From positions 1 to 52,618 of IMG/VR virus record IMGVR_UViG_3300026519_000002: a stretch of 52,618 nt of DNA; one strand, written 5' to 3'. Positions 15,198 to 24,123 of this stretch are shown piece after piece. The translations under genes and the position numbers were made by a program. Each line of letters starts with the position of its first letter. Within the stretch, counting starts at the first letter, position 1. This DNA is from a virus. The notes beneath the pieces were generated by a model. The model had not been told where the DNA came from, ran no database searches, and saw only the letters and a program-made list of their open reading frames with translations.

Positions 15198-16525
15198 GCA
15201 CCACCATCGTCCGCCTCGAGGCGCAGAACGTGATGCGCCTGCGCGCCGTGCGCATCGACGCCGATGGCAAGCCCGTCATCGTCGTCGGCGGCAAGAACGG
15301 CAACGGCAAGTCGAGCGTGCTGCGCTCGATCGAGATGGCGCTCGGGGGCAAACGGGCCATGCCCCCGAAGCCAATCCGCGACGGCGAGCGACGCGCAGAG
15401 GTGACCGTCCAGCTGAGCAACGGCATGATCGTTACCCGGACGATCGACGCTGCCGGCGGCACCAAGCTCGTCGTCACCGACGCCGAAGGGGGCAAGGTCC
15501 GTTCGCCCCAGGCGGTGCTCGACAAGATGTTCCGCACGCTGGCGATCGATCCGCTGGCCATGTCTCGTATGCGGCCCGCCGAGCAAGCAGCCATTCTGCG
15601 GGAGATCGCCGGCGTCGACACCACCGAGCTCGACGGCCGGCGCCAAGCTACCTTCGACCAGCGTACCGACGTCAACCGCGAAGTGAAGCGGCTCAAGGCT
15701 CAGCTCGACGCCGCGCCGCACCACCCCGACGCCCCGGCCGAGGAGGTGAGCATGGCCGAGCTCGCGTCCGAGCTCGAGCTGGCCAGCGAGCAAAATCGCG
15801 ATGTGCGGTCGAAGCAAGACAACCTCGAGGATGCCCGACGCGAGTTGGACGAGGCCGAGGACGAGGTGGCACGTCTCGAAACGGAGCTGCAGCGGGCCCG
15901 GAAGCGTCGGACTGTGGCCGCTGACGATCTGGCACGTGCTCAGCAAGCCGCCGCCGCGGCCGAGCTCGTCGATATCACCCCAATCCGCGAGCGCATGCGG
16001 ACGGCCGAGGCCACCAACGCCAAGGTGCGTGACAACGCCGCGCGCCAGAAGCTCCTCGAGGAGCATCGCGAAGCGCAGCGCCGTGCCGACGCGCTCTCCG
16101 ACGAGCTCGATGTCATCGACGAGGCGCGCGCCGCCATGTTGGCCGCGGCCAAGCTCCCCATCCAGGGGCTCGGCTTCGACGGTGAGGGCGTGACGCTCGA
16201 CGGCGTGCCGCTCGAGCAGGCTAGCCAGGCGCAGCAGCTCCGGCTCTGGACCGCAGTCGGGTTCCGACAGAACCCCGAGCTCAAAGTGCTGCTCGTCCGG
16301 TCGGGCTCGGACCTCGACGAGGACAGCTTGCGGCTGCTGGGCGAGCTCGCCGCGGCAGAAGGGGGCGAGGTCTGGCTCGAGCGCGTGAGCACCGGGCAGG
16401 AGTGCTCCGTGGTCATTGAGGACGGGATGGTGCGGGCGGTCGCGGAGGCTGACACCGACCCGCCGCCGTCGACGGACCGGGCGCCGGCCCTAGCAGCCGT
16501 CGAGGAAAAGCTCGACTTCGTGTGA
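15194..16525 (+). CDS. RecF/SbcC-like AAA ATPase
   Basis: This 443-residue SMC-type ATPase has an N-terminal VRLEAQNVMRLRAVRI strand and Walker A GGKNGNGKSS (about 33-42). A long helical coiled coil with many Glu/Arg runs covers about 145-310. A C-terminal head has LEQASQAQQLRL in the signature-motif position and LLVRSGSDLDEDSLRLL as D-loop. It would remodel DNA in recombination. Classical SbcC is much longer; phage versions this short are known. GTG start, GTGA overlap with ssb. Confidence 0.82.
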   Translation: MSTTIVRLEAQNVMRLRAVRIDADGKPVIVVGGKNGNGKSSVLRSIEMALGGKRAMPPKPIRDGERRAEVTVQLSNGMIVTRTIDAAGGTKLVVTDAEGGKVRSPQAVLDKMFRTLAIDPLAMSRMRPAEQAAILREIAGVDTTELDGRRQATFDQRTDVNREVKRLKAQLDAAPHHPDAPAEEVSMAELASELELASEQNRDVRSKQDNLEDARRELDEAEDEVARLETELQRARKRRTVAADDLARAQQAAAAAELVDITPIRERMRTAEATNAKVRDNAARQKLLEEHREAQRRADALSDELDVIDEARAAMLAAAKLPIQGLGFDGEGVTLDGVPLEQASQAQQLRLWTAVGFRQNPELKVLLVRSGSDLDEDSLRLLGELAAAEGGEVWLERVSTGQECSVVIEDGMVRAVAEADTDPPPSTDRAPALAAVEEKLDFV

Positions 16526-16542
16526 GGTGATGTGTCGAAGCT

Positions 16543-16851
16543 ATGACGGATTCTAGGAGACCCACGGCCAACGACTCGCTCGTGGCGCGTGCAGAGATGC
16601 GCTTAGCGCAGCTTGACCGCGCTACCGGAGGACGACAGATGACCCAGAAGAAGGGCGAAGCTCTCGAGCTTCTCGATGCCTTCGTCGAAGAGGGCAGGAT
16701 ACGAGGGCTCACCGGTGAGGAAATCCTCGAAGAGGCGATCTGGCGAGGGCTGCTCAAGATCGCCGACTGCCGCGAATGCGAGGGGGAAGGCTGCTCGATG
16801 TGCGTTGGATACGGTGTCATATTCCTCGTGACAGCATGGGTTGAGCAATGA
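16543..16851 (+). CDS. Hypothetical small protein with CxxCxGxGC motif
   Basis: This ORF is 102 residues from the first ATG. A second ATG at 16639 has a better ribosome-binding site (GGAG, 8 nt upstream) and would give 70 residues. The body is helical (ALELLDAFVEEGRIRG, EEILEEAIWRGLLK). It ends with CRECEGEGCSMC, resembling DnaJ-type zinc knuckles. The stop overlaps the next ATG (ATGA). Lower GC here than in flanking genes hints at a recently acquired moron. Function is unknown. Confidence 0.55.
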   Translation: MTDSRRPTANDSLVARAEMRLAQLDRATGGRQMTQKKGEALELLDAFVEEGRIRGLTGEEILEEAIWRGLLKIADCRECEGEGCSMCVGYGVIFLVTAWVEQ

Positions 16852-17354
16852 GCCGACGACTGCCGACATGCGCGTGGTGCGGCGAGCGGCTGAGTGGCGC
16901 GCAAGTTCGGATAGCCTTCCGTGGCCTGCCAGGCGCTCCGGAAGTAGGCTGGCACACTGAACGCGTGGATCGACGACGAGGCCCGAGGAAGGAGTGCTGC
17001 TGTGACATGGACCCGGTATTTGAGGCAATCGCCAGCCGCGACACGCGGGACCCCATCGAGACGGAGAGGCACCTCCGCACGATCCAGTCGCGCGGCGATG
17101 ACCGCGTGTCAGCGCGTAGAGCATGGTGCGACCATCTACAGCTGTCAGACGTTCCTCTGTGGAGCGAGATGTCCGGGATCAGCTGCATCGTCATGCGCGT
17201 TGAGGGGGGCTGGATCACGACCGCTTGCGGCCATTGGCGCACGGGTAATACGACAACCAGCGTGCCACGCAGACGCTGTCGCGCGTGCGTTGGAAGGCTG
17301 CACCGCGGCGAGCTGGTACCTGCCCGCAAGGACACGACGGAGGCCACCGCATGA
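16848..17354 (+). CDS. Hypothetical protein with zinc-knuckle termini
   Basis: The 168-residue protein has CAWCGERL near the N-terminus and RRCRACVGRL near the C-terminus, with CCC in between. Several metal sites are possible. Start and stop overlap neighbours (ATGA on both sides). The sequence is rich in Arg and Thr, and codon use is less GC-biased than in the recombination genes. No family is recognised. It sits between the recombination genes and integrase, a common place for host-takeover genes. Confidence 0.5.
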   Translation: MSRRLPTCAWCGERLSGAQVRIAFRGLPGAPEVGWHTERVDRRRGPRKECCCDMDPVFEAIASRDTRDPIETERHLRTIQSRGDDRVSARRAWCDHLQLSDVPLWSEMSGISCIVMRVEGGWITTACGHWRTGNTTTSVPRRRCRACVGRLHRGELVPARKDTTEATA

Positions 17355-17554
17355 CCCCCTCCCCCCGCCTCATCCGCCTGCTGCGCGAGGGTATCCGCGT
17401 GCTCGACGAGCTCGCCGACGAGCTTGAGCAGGAGATCCCACAGCCCCCGGCGCCTCGCCCGCGCAAACCCCGCCGCCGTGGCCCCATGCCGGCGCGGGTG
17501 AACGCACCCACGGAGCTGCAGGCGGCGCGGGCAGCCCAGCTGCTCGACGATTGA
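17351..17554 (+). CDS. Small basic hypothetical protein upstream of integrase
   Basis: This is a 67-residue protein. The first helix is amphipathic (LIRLLREGIRVLDELADELEQE). A proline/arginine-rich linker (PRPRKPRRRGPMP) and a short Ala-rich end follow. Its ATG overlaps the preceding stop (ATGA), and the integrase starts 9 bp downstream. Size and position suit an excisionase or DNA-bending partner, but no winged-helix motif is visible, so the role is open. Confidence 0.55.
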   Translation: MTPSPRLIRLLREGIRVLDELADELEQEIPQPPAPRPRKPRRRGPMPARVNAPTELQAARAAQLLDD

Positions 17555-17563
17555 AGTAGCGTC

Positions 17564-18966
<1,403 letters not shown>

Positions 18967-18970
<4 letters not shown>

Positions 18971-19080
18971 CCAAGCCCGACAGCCTGCCCGTCGTGTGGT
19001 GCACCGACCTGAAGCTGCCTTGCGATGTGCATCGATTGTGGAGCAGCCGAGAGTCACCAGGTCGAGTGCCTTCGGAGTAG
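18967..19080 (+). CDS. Short ORF coupled to integrase
   Basis: This is a 37-codon ORF, starting MTKPDSLPVVWCTDLK, whose ATG overlaps the integrase stop (ATGA). The coupling suggests a genuine start, but the C-terminal part looks non-coding. Another frame further on (19100-19203) encodes a protein-like end (VEAVLPQAAARAGMR...FELEP). A once longer gene may have been disrupted. In the prophage this ORF would be separated from int by the att recombination. Confidence 0.35.
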
Positions 19081-19227
19081 CCGCGGTCTCTCGACCTGAT
19101 ACCCACGGAGCTGGCGCAGTATCCACTACATAGTGGAGGCAGTGCTCCCGCAGGCTGCCGCGCGCGCCGGCATGCGGGCGATCGGTTTCGAGCTCGAGCC
19201 CTAGAATCCGAGTTCTACGGTGCGGCC
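19081..19227. promoter_or_regulatory. Intergenic region between convergent int and endolysin genes
   Basis: It contains a perfect inverted repeat TCCACTA/TAGTGGA at 19122-19128 and 19131-19137. A 7-bp pair GGTCGAG/CTCGACC straddles its left edge with a 23-nt spacer. No T-tract terminator is visible. These repeats, some 350 bp from the attP core, could be integrase arm or excisionase sites. An open frame ending at 19203 may be a gene remnant. Confidence 0.35.
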
Positions 19228-20472
19228 CTAAGCCGCCATCAGGTACGCCAGCGGCGCCTCGGGCCCCACGAGGGTCCGGTCCTGCCACCGGATGGCGTCG
19301 CGCTCGTTGCCACCGATGCAGCGGACCACCTGCCGGTCGTCGAATCGGGTCGTGGCCGTCGTGATGTGGCCCTGTCCGGCCTGCCCCCCGAGCTCGACGG
19401 GGAGCGGACTCTGGCCGTTGCGGCCGTAGATCACCGCGTCGCCCGGCATGGGCCTGTAGCCGTCGCTGTGGAGCCGCAGCAACCCGCGGCCGTGGCTGTC
19501 CGCGCAGAGCTCCCGGACGCTCACACGCAGGCCGTGGGGCGGCGTGTCGCCGACGAGCAGCACCCGCAGCAGCAAGTACGACCGGAACGCGGCGCACCAG
19601 GCGTCCTCGTCTCGAGGTAGCGGCAGCGGCAGCCCGCCGATCCACCACGGCTGACCGTCATCGGTGAGCCCCCGGAATTCGCCGCCACGCCGGCAGTGGC
19701 GGCTGTACTCGAGGATGCGCGGGTTGTGACGAGCGCCTGGGATCTCTTTGACGTTGTGCCCGAATTCGAACCCCGCCATCTCCACCAGGCGTTGGCCGAT
19801 CGTCAGCGACTGCCACCACCCGACGTCCACCCAGGGCTCGACGGGGCCGCTTGGCGGCGCGGAGTCCGTCCGACCGCCCACGAGGAACGGGACGAGGTGA
19901 TCGCGGAGCACCTGCGGGCCGTGCTCGGTCAGCGCGCGGCCGTGCTGTTGCTTCATCGTCTCGCCCGGCTTGGGATCGCGATGGATGATGACCCCCTCGG
20001 CCTGCATCTGCCGGAGCGTTTCTGCCGTCTTGGTCGTGCTCGGATACGTGTAGGGGTCGACGTCGGTGTGCGTGACGATCAGGTGTCCTCCGTCGTCGGC
20101 GTACTTCTTCACGTGGCTCAGCTGCGCCGCCGAGCCATGCAGCCCGTCGAGGAACACGCAGGCGTCGATGGCGCTCCGATCGAGGGGGTGCGTCAGCAAC
20201 CCGTCGCGGGCGTACCAGCAGCCTGCCGAGTACCCCACGAAGGCGAGCTTGCTCACGCTGACCCCGGGTGCGTACTTGTCGAGCGTGGCGGGCAGCAGAC
20301 GACCATCGCCACGACGAAGGTTCGCGGCTTCGGTCTTGAACACGGACGAGAACCCGGCGATGGGGATGAGCTTGAGCACGAAGTCCCCGAGGGGACGCAG
20401 CGCCTCTTCGTACTTGGCGAGCGTGGCGCGGTCGGGCGCACCGGGCGTGGCGAACAGAACGAGCGTGGTCAT
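19228..20472 (-). CDS. Endolysin: alpha/beta-hydrolase domain fused to NlpC/P60-like (TIGR02594-type) peptidase
   Basis: This is a 414-residue two-domain lysin. Residues 1-200 look like an alpha/beta hydrolase, with VGYSAG carrying nucleophile S82, then VFLDGLHG and HLIVTHTD for the acid/base region. Residues 220-414 match TIGR02594-type cell-wall peptidases, with EIPGARHNPRILEY, catalytic C293 in DAWCAAF, GDAVIYGR and H369 in GQGHITTAT. The peptidase would cut peptidoglycan cross-bridges; the hydrolase may act on an envelope ester. There is no signal peptide, so release depends on the holin. Its ATG overlaps the histidine-kinase stop (ATGA). Confidence 0.78.
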   Translation of the reverse strand: MTTLVLFATPGAPDRATLAKYEEALRPLGDFVLKLIPIAGFSSVFKTEAANLRRGDGRLLPATLDKYAPGVSVSKLAFVGYSAGCWYARDGLLTHPLDRSAIDACVFLDGLHGSAAQLSHVKKYADDGGHLIVTHTDVDPYTYPSTTKTAETLRQMQAEGVIIHRDPKPGETMKQQHGRALTEHGPQVLRDHLVPFLVGGRTDSAPPSGPVEPWVDVGWWQSLTIGQRLVEMAGFEFGHNVKEIPGARHNPRILEYSRHCRRGGEFRGLTDDGQPWWIGGLPLPLPRDEDAWCAAFRSYLLLRVLLVGDTPPHGLRVSVRELCADSHGRGLLRLHSDGYRPMPGDAVIYGRNGQSPLPVELGGQAGQGHITTATTRFDDRQVVRCIGGNERDAIRWQDRTLVGPEAPLAYLMAA

Positions 20473-21833
20473 GAGTCCTCCAAGGGCAGCTCGAATGTGA
20501 AGGCGGCGCCGCGTCCGGGGCCGTCGCTCTCGGCCCAGATCCGACCGCCGAGCTCGTCGGTGACCTGGCGGCAGAAGCTCAGCCCGAGCCCGTGCCCAGG
20601 CGTGCTGTCATGCGCCCGGAAACCCGCGTCGAAGAGGCGCTCGGACTGCTCGGGTTCGAATCCACGGCCATGGTCGCGCACCGTCACACGGACGCTGCCG
20701 ACCGACTCCGAGGCGGTCACGGTGATCCGCGGAGCCGTGCCGCCGTACTTGGCCGCGTTCGCGACGAGGTTGAGCAGGATGGTCCGTGCCGCCATCGGCA
20801 TCCGCACGTCGGCACCGGTCACGTGGACACTCGCGCCGTGCTTCTCGATGTGGTTGCGTTTGCTTACGAGCACGTCATCCATCAGCGCCGCGAGCGTCAC
20901 GAGCTCGCGCTTGCCGGTGAGGGATCCGTAGATCCGCTCGATCGCCACGACCTGGCGGTGGATGTGCTCGGCCGCCTCGGCGACGTCCGCAGCCGTCACC
21001 CCCGACGTCGGGTTGGAGGCCATGCGCGCCAGGTGCACGACGTGGTTGAGCGGCGAGCGAAGGTCGTGGCAAGTCTCACCCACGAACAGCGCCATTCGGC
21101 TGTTCACCGCCTCACGATGCTCGCGCTCCGCCTTCAGCTTGGACTCGGCCTGAATGACCCGACGCGTCCTCGCGTTGGTGAGCGCCATCGCCGCCGCGAA
21201 CGCCAACGAGAAGCCCACGATCACGGGCGACCCAGTGGCTACCGCCAGCGCCAGCCCGGTCGCCCCAAGACCGCCGGCCATTGCGAGCGATGCCGCTCGC
21301 TCCCCAAGGTTCGCACTCACCACCATTCCCCCTCCCACGAGGACGAAGGCCCCCGACGTGTGCACGGCCATGTCCGTCCACGGCCCCCACGAGTAGCTAG
21401 CGCTCGTGCCGCTCACGTACCCGAGGAGCGTCGTCCCTCCCGCCACCGCCACGAGCACCCCGGCCACAGCACGAACTCTCCGACCGGCGAGAAGGCCCGC
21501 GCTCAGAACGAACGAGCCGGCCGTGGCCGGAGACATCAGTCCGGGCCGGTAGGTCGCGGTGGTTGTCCAGGGCTCGAACAGCAGCGTAGCGGTCCCGGTG
21601 TCCACGCTTGCGTAGTCAAGGAGCGCCAAGATCCCGAGCGCCGCTGCCCCCAAGACCTCAACGCCCCGTCCCCGCCACAGCGCCGAGCCCGCAAGGCAAA
21701 ACCCGAGCGCCGTGTTGGGCTGCATCGGGGCCGCACCTGGGATCACCTGGACGAGCGGCGGCACCCGCAGCGCCCAGCCCACGAGCACCAGGGCGCCCAG
21801 CGCGAACACGACAGCCGCGGCGACACGGATCAC
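20469..21833 (-). CDS. Membrane sensor histidine kinase in the lysis operon
   Basis: This is a complete 454-residue kinase. Residues 1-220 form about eight hydrophobic segments with a PMQPNTALGFCLAG motif, seen in integral-membrane sensor regions of bacterial kinases. A helical linker leads to the H box ETCHDLRSPLNH (H256), N box LLNLVANAAKYGG (N355/N359), G1 RDHGRGF (387-391) and G2 GHGLGLSFCRQV (413-417). All catalytic motifs are intact. The GTG start overlaps the receiver-protein stop (GTGA), and the stop overlaps the endolysin ATG. The longer ORF to 22499 is shadow. It should autophosphorylate and pass phosphate to the neighbouring receiver. The signal is unknown. Confidence 0.88.
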   Translation of the reverse strand: MIRVAAAVVFALGALVLVGWALRVPPLVQVIPGAAPMQPNTALGFCLAGSALWRGRGVEVLGAAALGILALLDYASVDTGTATLLFEPWTTTATYRPGLMSPATAGSFVLSAGLLAGRRVRAVAGVLVAVAGGTTLLGYVSGTSASYSWGPWTDMAVHTSGAFVLVGGGMVVSANLGERAASLAMAGGLGATGLALAVATGSPVIVGFSLAFAAAMALTNARTRRVIQAESKLKAEREHREAVNSRMALFVGETCHDLRSPLNHVVHLARMASNPTSGVTAADVAEAAEHIHRQVVAIERIYGSLTGKRELVTLAALMDDVLVSKRNHIEKHGASVHVTGADVRMPMAARTILLNLVANAAKYGGTAPRITVTASESVGSVRVTVRDHGRGFEPEQSERLFDAGFRAHDSTPGHGLGLSFCRQVTDELGGRIWAESDGPGRGAAFTFELPLEDS

Positions 21834-22567
21834 AGGAACACCCTCAACACCTCGATGATGACGGAAACGATGGCACCGAGACTGACACCGCCGATGTAGA
21901 CCTTCCCTTTTTCCTTCAGAGGCAGGTCTGAGAACGTTGAGGCCAGTCGTACGATGTCGTTCCGATTCGTCGTCGTCACCGACTCTGTCTGGGTCTGCCG
22001 CTGCTCGATGCGGTCCAGGCGGTCCAGGATGACCGCGTTGTCTCGACGGCTGTTGGCCAGCGCGCGCATCATCGAGCCCTCGCCCGGCTGCTCGTCGGCC
22101 AGCGTGTCGAGCTGGTCCGCCTCGTCGCGAGCCGCGTCCGAGATCACCTTCGTGTCTCGCGTGGCCGACCGGCGCAGCGCCGCAAACTCCAGCGCCCGGC
22201 GGATGTGCGCGGGCTCGGTCCCGGGCTTCTTTACGAGGAAGTCGTCCGCGCCCCCGTCGCGCATGATCCCCAACCGCACGACGTCGTCGGCGCAGCCGGT
22301 GTAGACGACGATCGGCGTCCCCTCGGCAGCCGACTTTACCGCGTCGAACGTGTGTCGCCCGCGGCTGTCGCCGAGATCGAGGTCCTGCAGGACCACGTCG
22401 AAGGGGCGACCCTGGCGCTTGGCCTGGTCGAGCGCCGCTAGCGTGGACGCCAGCGAGAACGCCTCGACCACGTCGTGGTCGCCACGCAGATCGGCGCACG
22501 CGATCCGACGGTCGAAGTCCTGGTCGTCGCTGACCAGGATCCGCAGCTTGCCCGGGGCTCGGTACAT
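21830..22567 (-). CDS. Response-regulator receiver domain fused to a holin-like coiled-coil/membrane tail
   Basis: This is a 245-residue protein. Residues 8-120 are a canonical receiver: acidic pair D14/D15, phosphoacceptor D62 (VVLQDLDL), T90 (VVYTG) and K113/K114 (LVKKP). There is no DNA-binding output domain. Instead a charged helical region (about 130-205, with LDRLDRIEQRQTQTES) ends in one membrane segment (about 222-245, GGVSLGAIVSVIIEVL). That C-terminal plan resembles XhlA-type holin accessory proteins. It is followed by its kinase (GTGA overlap) and the endolysin. A phosphorylation-controlled lysis effector is the attractive hypothesis. A simple membrane-tethered phosphate sink is the alternative. 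Confidence 0.82.
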   Translation of the reverse strand: MYRAPGKLRILVSDDQDFDRRIACADLRGDHDVVEAFSLASTLAALDQAKRQGRPFDVVLQDLDLGDSRGRHTFDAVKSAAEGTPIVVYTGCADDVVRLGIMRDGGADDFLVKKPGTEPAHIRRALEFAALRRSATRDTKVISDAARDEADQLDTLADEQPGEGSMMRALANSRRDNAVILDRLDRIEQRQTQTESVTTTNRNDIVRLASTFSDLPLKEKGKVYIGGVSLGAIVSVIIEVLRVFL

Positions 22568-22582
22568 CAGCCCTCCTTGTTG

Positions 22583-22849
22583 TCAGGCCGAACCATCAGC
22601 CTCGGGGAACTTGTCGTCGAGCGCTCCTTCCCAGCCTTTCTCAGCCCGCACCTGGGCGAGCAGCTCAGGCGACCGACGAAGGCGCGCGATCGTCCCCTGC
22701 GCGTCGGCACCGTCGCGGATCAGGTCGGCAGCCAAGCCCAGCGCCTCGCCGACGATGGGCCCCACCCCCTTGGCGCCAGGAATGGCCTCGAGCAGCGTGC
22801 CCACCGGGGACGCCATGTGCTCGAGCACGTCGGCGAGCGTCACGGACAT
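22583..22849 (-). CDS. Small hypothetical protein of the lysis cassette
   Basis: The 88-residue protein starts MSVTLADVLEHM, overlapping the lipoprotein gene by 10 bp. It has a Gly/Ala-rich mildly hydrophobic middle (GTLLEAIPGAKGVGPIVGEA) and a charged helical end. No convincing transmembrane segment is seen. Proteins of this size and composition commonly sit next to phage holins, without known function. It ends 15 bp before the receiver gene. Confidence 0.6.
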   Translation of the reverse strand: MSVTLADVLEHMASPVGTLLEAIPGAKGVGPIVGEALGLAADLIRDGADAQGTIARLRRSPELLAQVRAEKGWEGALDDKFPEADGSA

Positions 22850-23265
22850 GGCACCACCTCCGGGAGCGCGGGGAGCTTTTTGGAAAGTCCGAGCTCGACG
22901 GCGACGTCCTCGAGCTCGCACCAGGCGGCGACGAACGCCGCGGCGCTCGCCGGGTCGCTCACCCCCTGCTCGAGCGCCGTCGCCCAGGCGTTATGGGCGG
23001 CGCCCAACGCGTCGACAGCGGCCCAAACCGGGCGCCACCGGGTGCGGTGAGCCTCGAGCAGCGCGACCGCCTCCTGACGGCTCTTGGCGCGCTCGATGAG
23101 CAGCTCCCCCTGTCGGGCGTAGGTCTCCGCGAGCTGGACGAGCACGGGGTTGGTGGCCACGGCGATGGTGTTGGCCACCTGCGCCTGCGCCCGCGCCTGC
23201 ACCTGCGTGGACGACGGGGGGCACCCCAGCGCCACGAGCGCCAGCACGATCACCAGCCACCTCAC
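22840..23265 (-). CDS. Lipoprotein of the lysis cassette (spanin-like position)
   Basis: The 141-residue protein uses a GTG at 23265 that overlaps the previous stop (GTGA). The N-terminus MRWLVIVLALVALGC is a signal peptide with a lipobox-like ALGC. The mature part is helical and Gln/Ala-rich (QVQARAQAQVANTIAVATN), later with a second Cys near the end. An envelope lipoprotein next to the holin suggests an outer-membrane spanin-type (Rz1-like) role. It is longer than typical Rz1, and no separate Rz partner is obvious. The ORF up to 23379 is a shadow. Confidence 0.62.
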   Translation of the reverse strand: MRWLVIVLALVALGCPPSSTQVQARAQAQVANTIAVATNPVLVQLAETYARQGELLIERAKSRQEAVALLEAHRTRWRPVWAAVDALGAAHNAWATALEQGVSDPASAAAFVAAWCELEDVAVELGLSKKLPALPEVVPCP

Positions 23266-23405
23266 AGCGCCGCCCTCACGGCGCAGTCCTTGGGCTCGGG
23301 TAGGTGGCCGTAGACGAAGTACTCGAGCACGGCCAGCGTGCTCGGGTGCAGCGACTCTGCCAGCTCGGCGGGCGGCCAAACGACGCTTGCTTCGGCGTAG
23401 GTCAC
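23262..23405 (-). CDS. 47-residue protein coupled to holin and lipoprotein
   Basis: This is a short GTG-started ORF, MTYAEASVVWPPAELAESLH to CAVRAAL, whose start overlaps the holin stop (GTGA). Its stop overlaps the lipoprotein start (GTGA). The double overlap is the main evidence. It has an aromatic, proline-containing middle (STLAVLEYFVYGHLPEP) and no clear membrane segment. A regulator or accessory of lysis is plausible but unproven. Confidence 0.5.
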   Translation of the reverse strand: MTYAEASVVWPPAELAESLHPSTLAVLEYFVYGHLPEPKDCAVRAAL

Positions 23406-23596
23406 TTCGCCGGGGCCTTCGGGGGAAGCGGCGTGACCGCCTGCCGCGTGACGATCGCCAGGACGAACGCGGTCACCGCGAGAATGGCGCCCATCTGCTC
23501 CTCGGTGATGTGCAGGCCGAAGGACAGAACGAGGGCGAGGACAGCCTGGACGAGGCCGAGCAGGACCGCCGGCTCACGCTTGATGAATTCGAGCAT
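23402..23596 (-). CDS. Holin (two-transmembrane type)
   Basis: The 64-residue protein has two hydrophobic segments (about 9-29 and 37-55) joined by a short polar turn (LHITEEQ) and a basic/proline tail (PPKAPAK). This is the usual plan of small class II holins that permeabilise the inner membrane and set lysis timing. It opens the leftward lysis cassette, which continues to the endolysin through coupled genes. The start ATG is followed by a charged LEFIKRE stretch. Confidence 0.75.
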   Translation of the reverse strand: MLEFIKREPAVLLGLVQAVLALVLSFGLHITEEQMGAILAVTAFVLAIVTRQAVTPLPPKAPAK

Positions 23597-23599
23597 GCC

Positions 23600-23667
23600 G
23601 GGAAGTTGGCACCTTCCCTTGCTGCCCCGGCGTTACGGCCCTCCCGTACCGACCCGGCGTTACGGCC
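23600..23667. promoter_or_regulatory. Divergent control region with 15-bp direct repeat
   Basis: Between the leftward holin gene and the rightward virion gene, CCCGGCGTTACGGCC occurs twice (23626-23640 and 23653-23667, 27-bp period). Next to the holin start is an inverted repeat GGGAAG/CTTCCC (23600-23605 and 23613-23618). No consensus sigma-70 boxes are visible. Repeated sites in the only divergent late region suggest binding of an activator controlling lysis and adhesin genes. Confidence 0.4.
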
Positions 23668-23702
23668 GGTTGGGGTGGCCGGCGGGTCAAGCTAGCCGCG
23701 AC

Positions 23703-24107
23703 ATGGCCAACATCCTCTACGACAACTTCCTCGAGCAGGTGCTCCAGGGCAACGTCGACCTCCTGACGGTCAACATCAAGGCGGTCCTCGTCGACCTGGC
23801 GGACTACACCCCCAACGCGTCGACCCACGGGAACCTGGCCGATATCCCGGCCGCGGCTCGGGTCGCCACGAGCGGCAACCTCACCGGCAAGACGGTGACC
23901 AACGGCACCTTCGACTCCGATCCTCCCGTGCTGCCGAGCGTAACCGGTGACCAATCCGAAGCTGTGGTGCTCTACGTCGACACAGGGGTCGGAGCGACAT
24001 CGACGCTCATCGGCCTGTGGGACACGGCGAGCGCGGGGCTGCCGGTGACCCCGGACGGCAACAACATCAACGTGAACCCGAACGCGGCCGGCTGGTTCTC
24101 GCTCTAG
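23703..24107 (+). CDS. Small virion-type protein preceding the adhesin
   Basis: The 134-residue protein (MANILYDNFLEQVLQGNVDL start) is of a kind often found near phage tail or fibre genes. A short helix is followed by beta-strand segments such as VNIKAVLVDLADYTPN and AVVLYVDTGVGATSTLIGLW, ending in a NPNAAGWFSL-type strand. It is transcribed opposite to all other structural genes, 16 bp upstream of the repeat adhesin. A tail-tip or decoration role is likely. The exact role is unknown. Confidence 0.65.
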   Translation: MANILYDNFLEQVLQGNVDLLTVNIKAVLVDLADYTPNASTHGNLADIPAAARVATSGNLTGKTVTNGTFDSDPPVLPSVTGDQSEAVVLYVDTGVGATSTLIGLWDTASAGLPVTPDGNNINVNPNAAGWFSL

Positions 24108-24123
24108 CCTGTGAGGCCCGGTC

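Noticed and set aside
21834-22499. N-terminal extension of the histidine kinase ORF
   Set aside because: Arginine-rich shadow of the receiver gene; the GTGA overlap at 21833 gives a proper membrane N-terminus.
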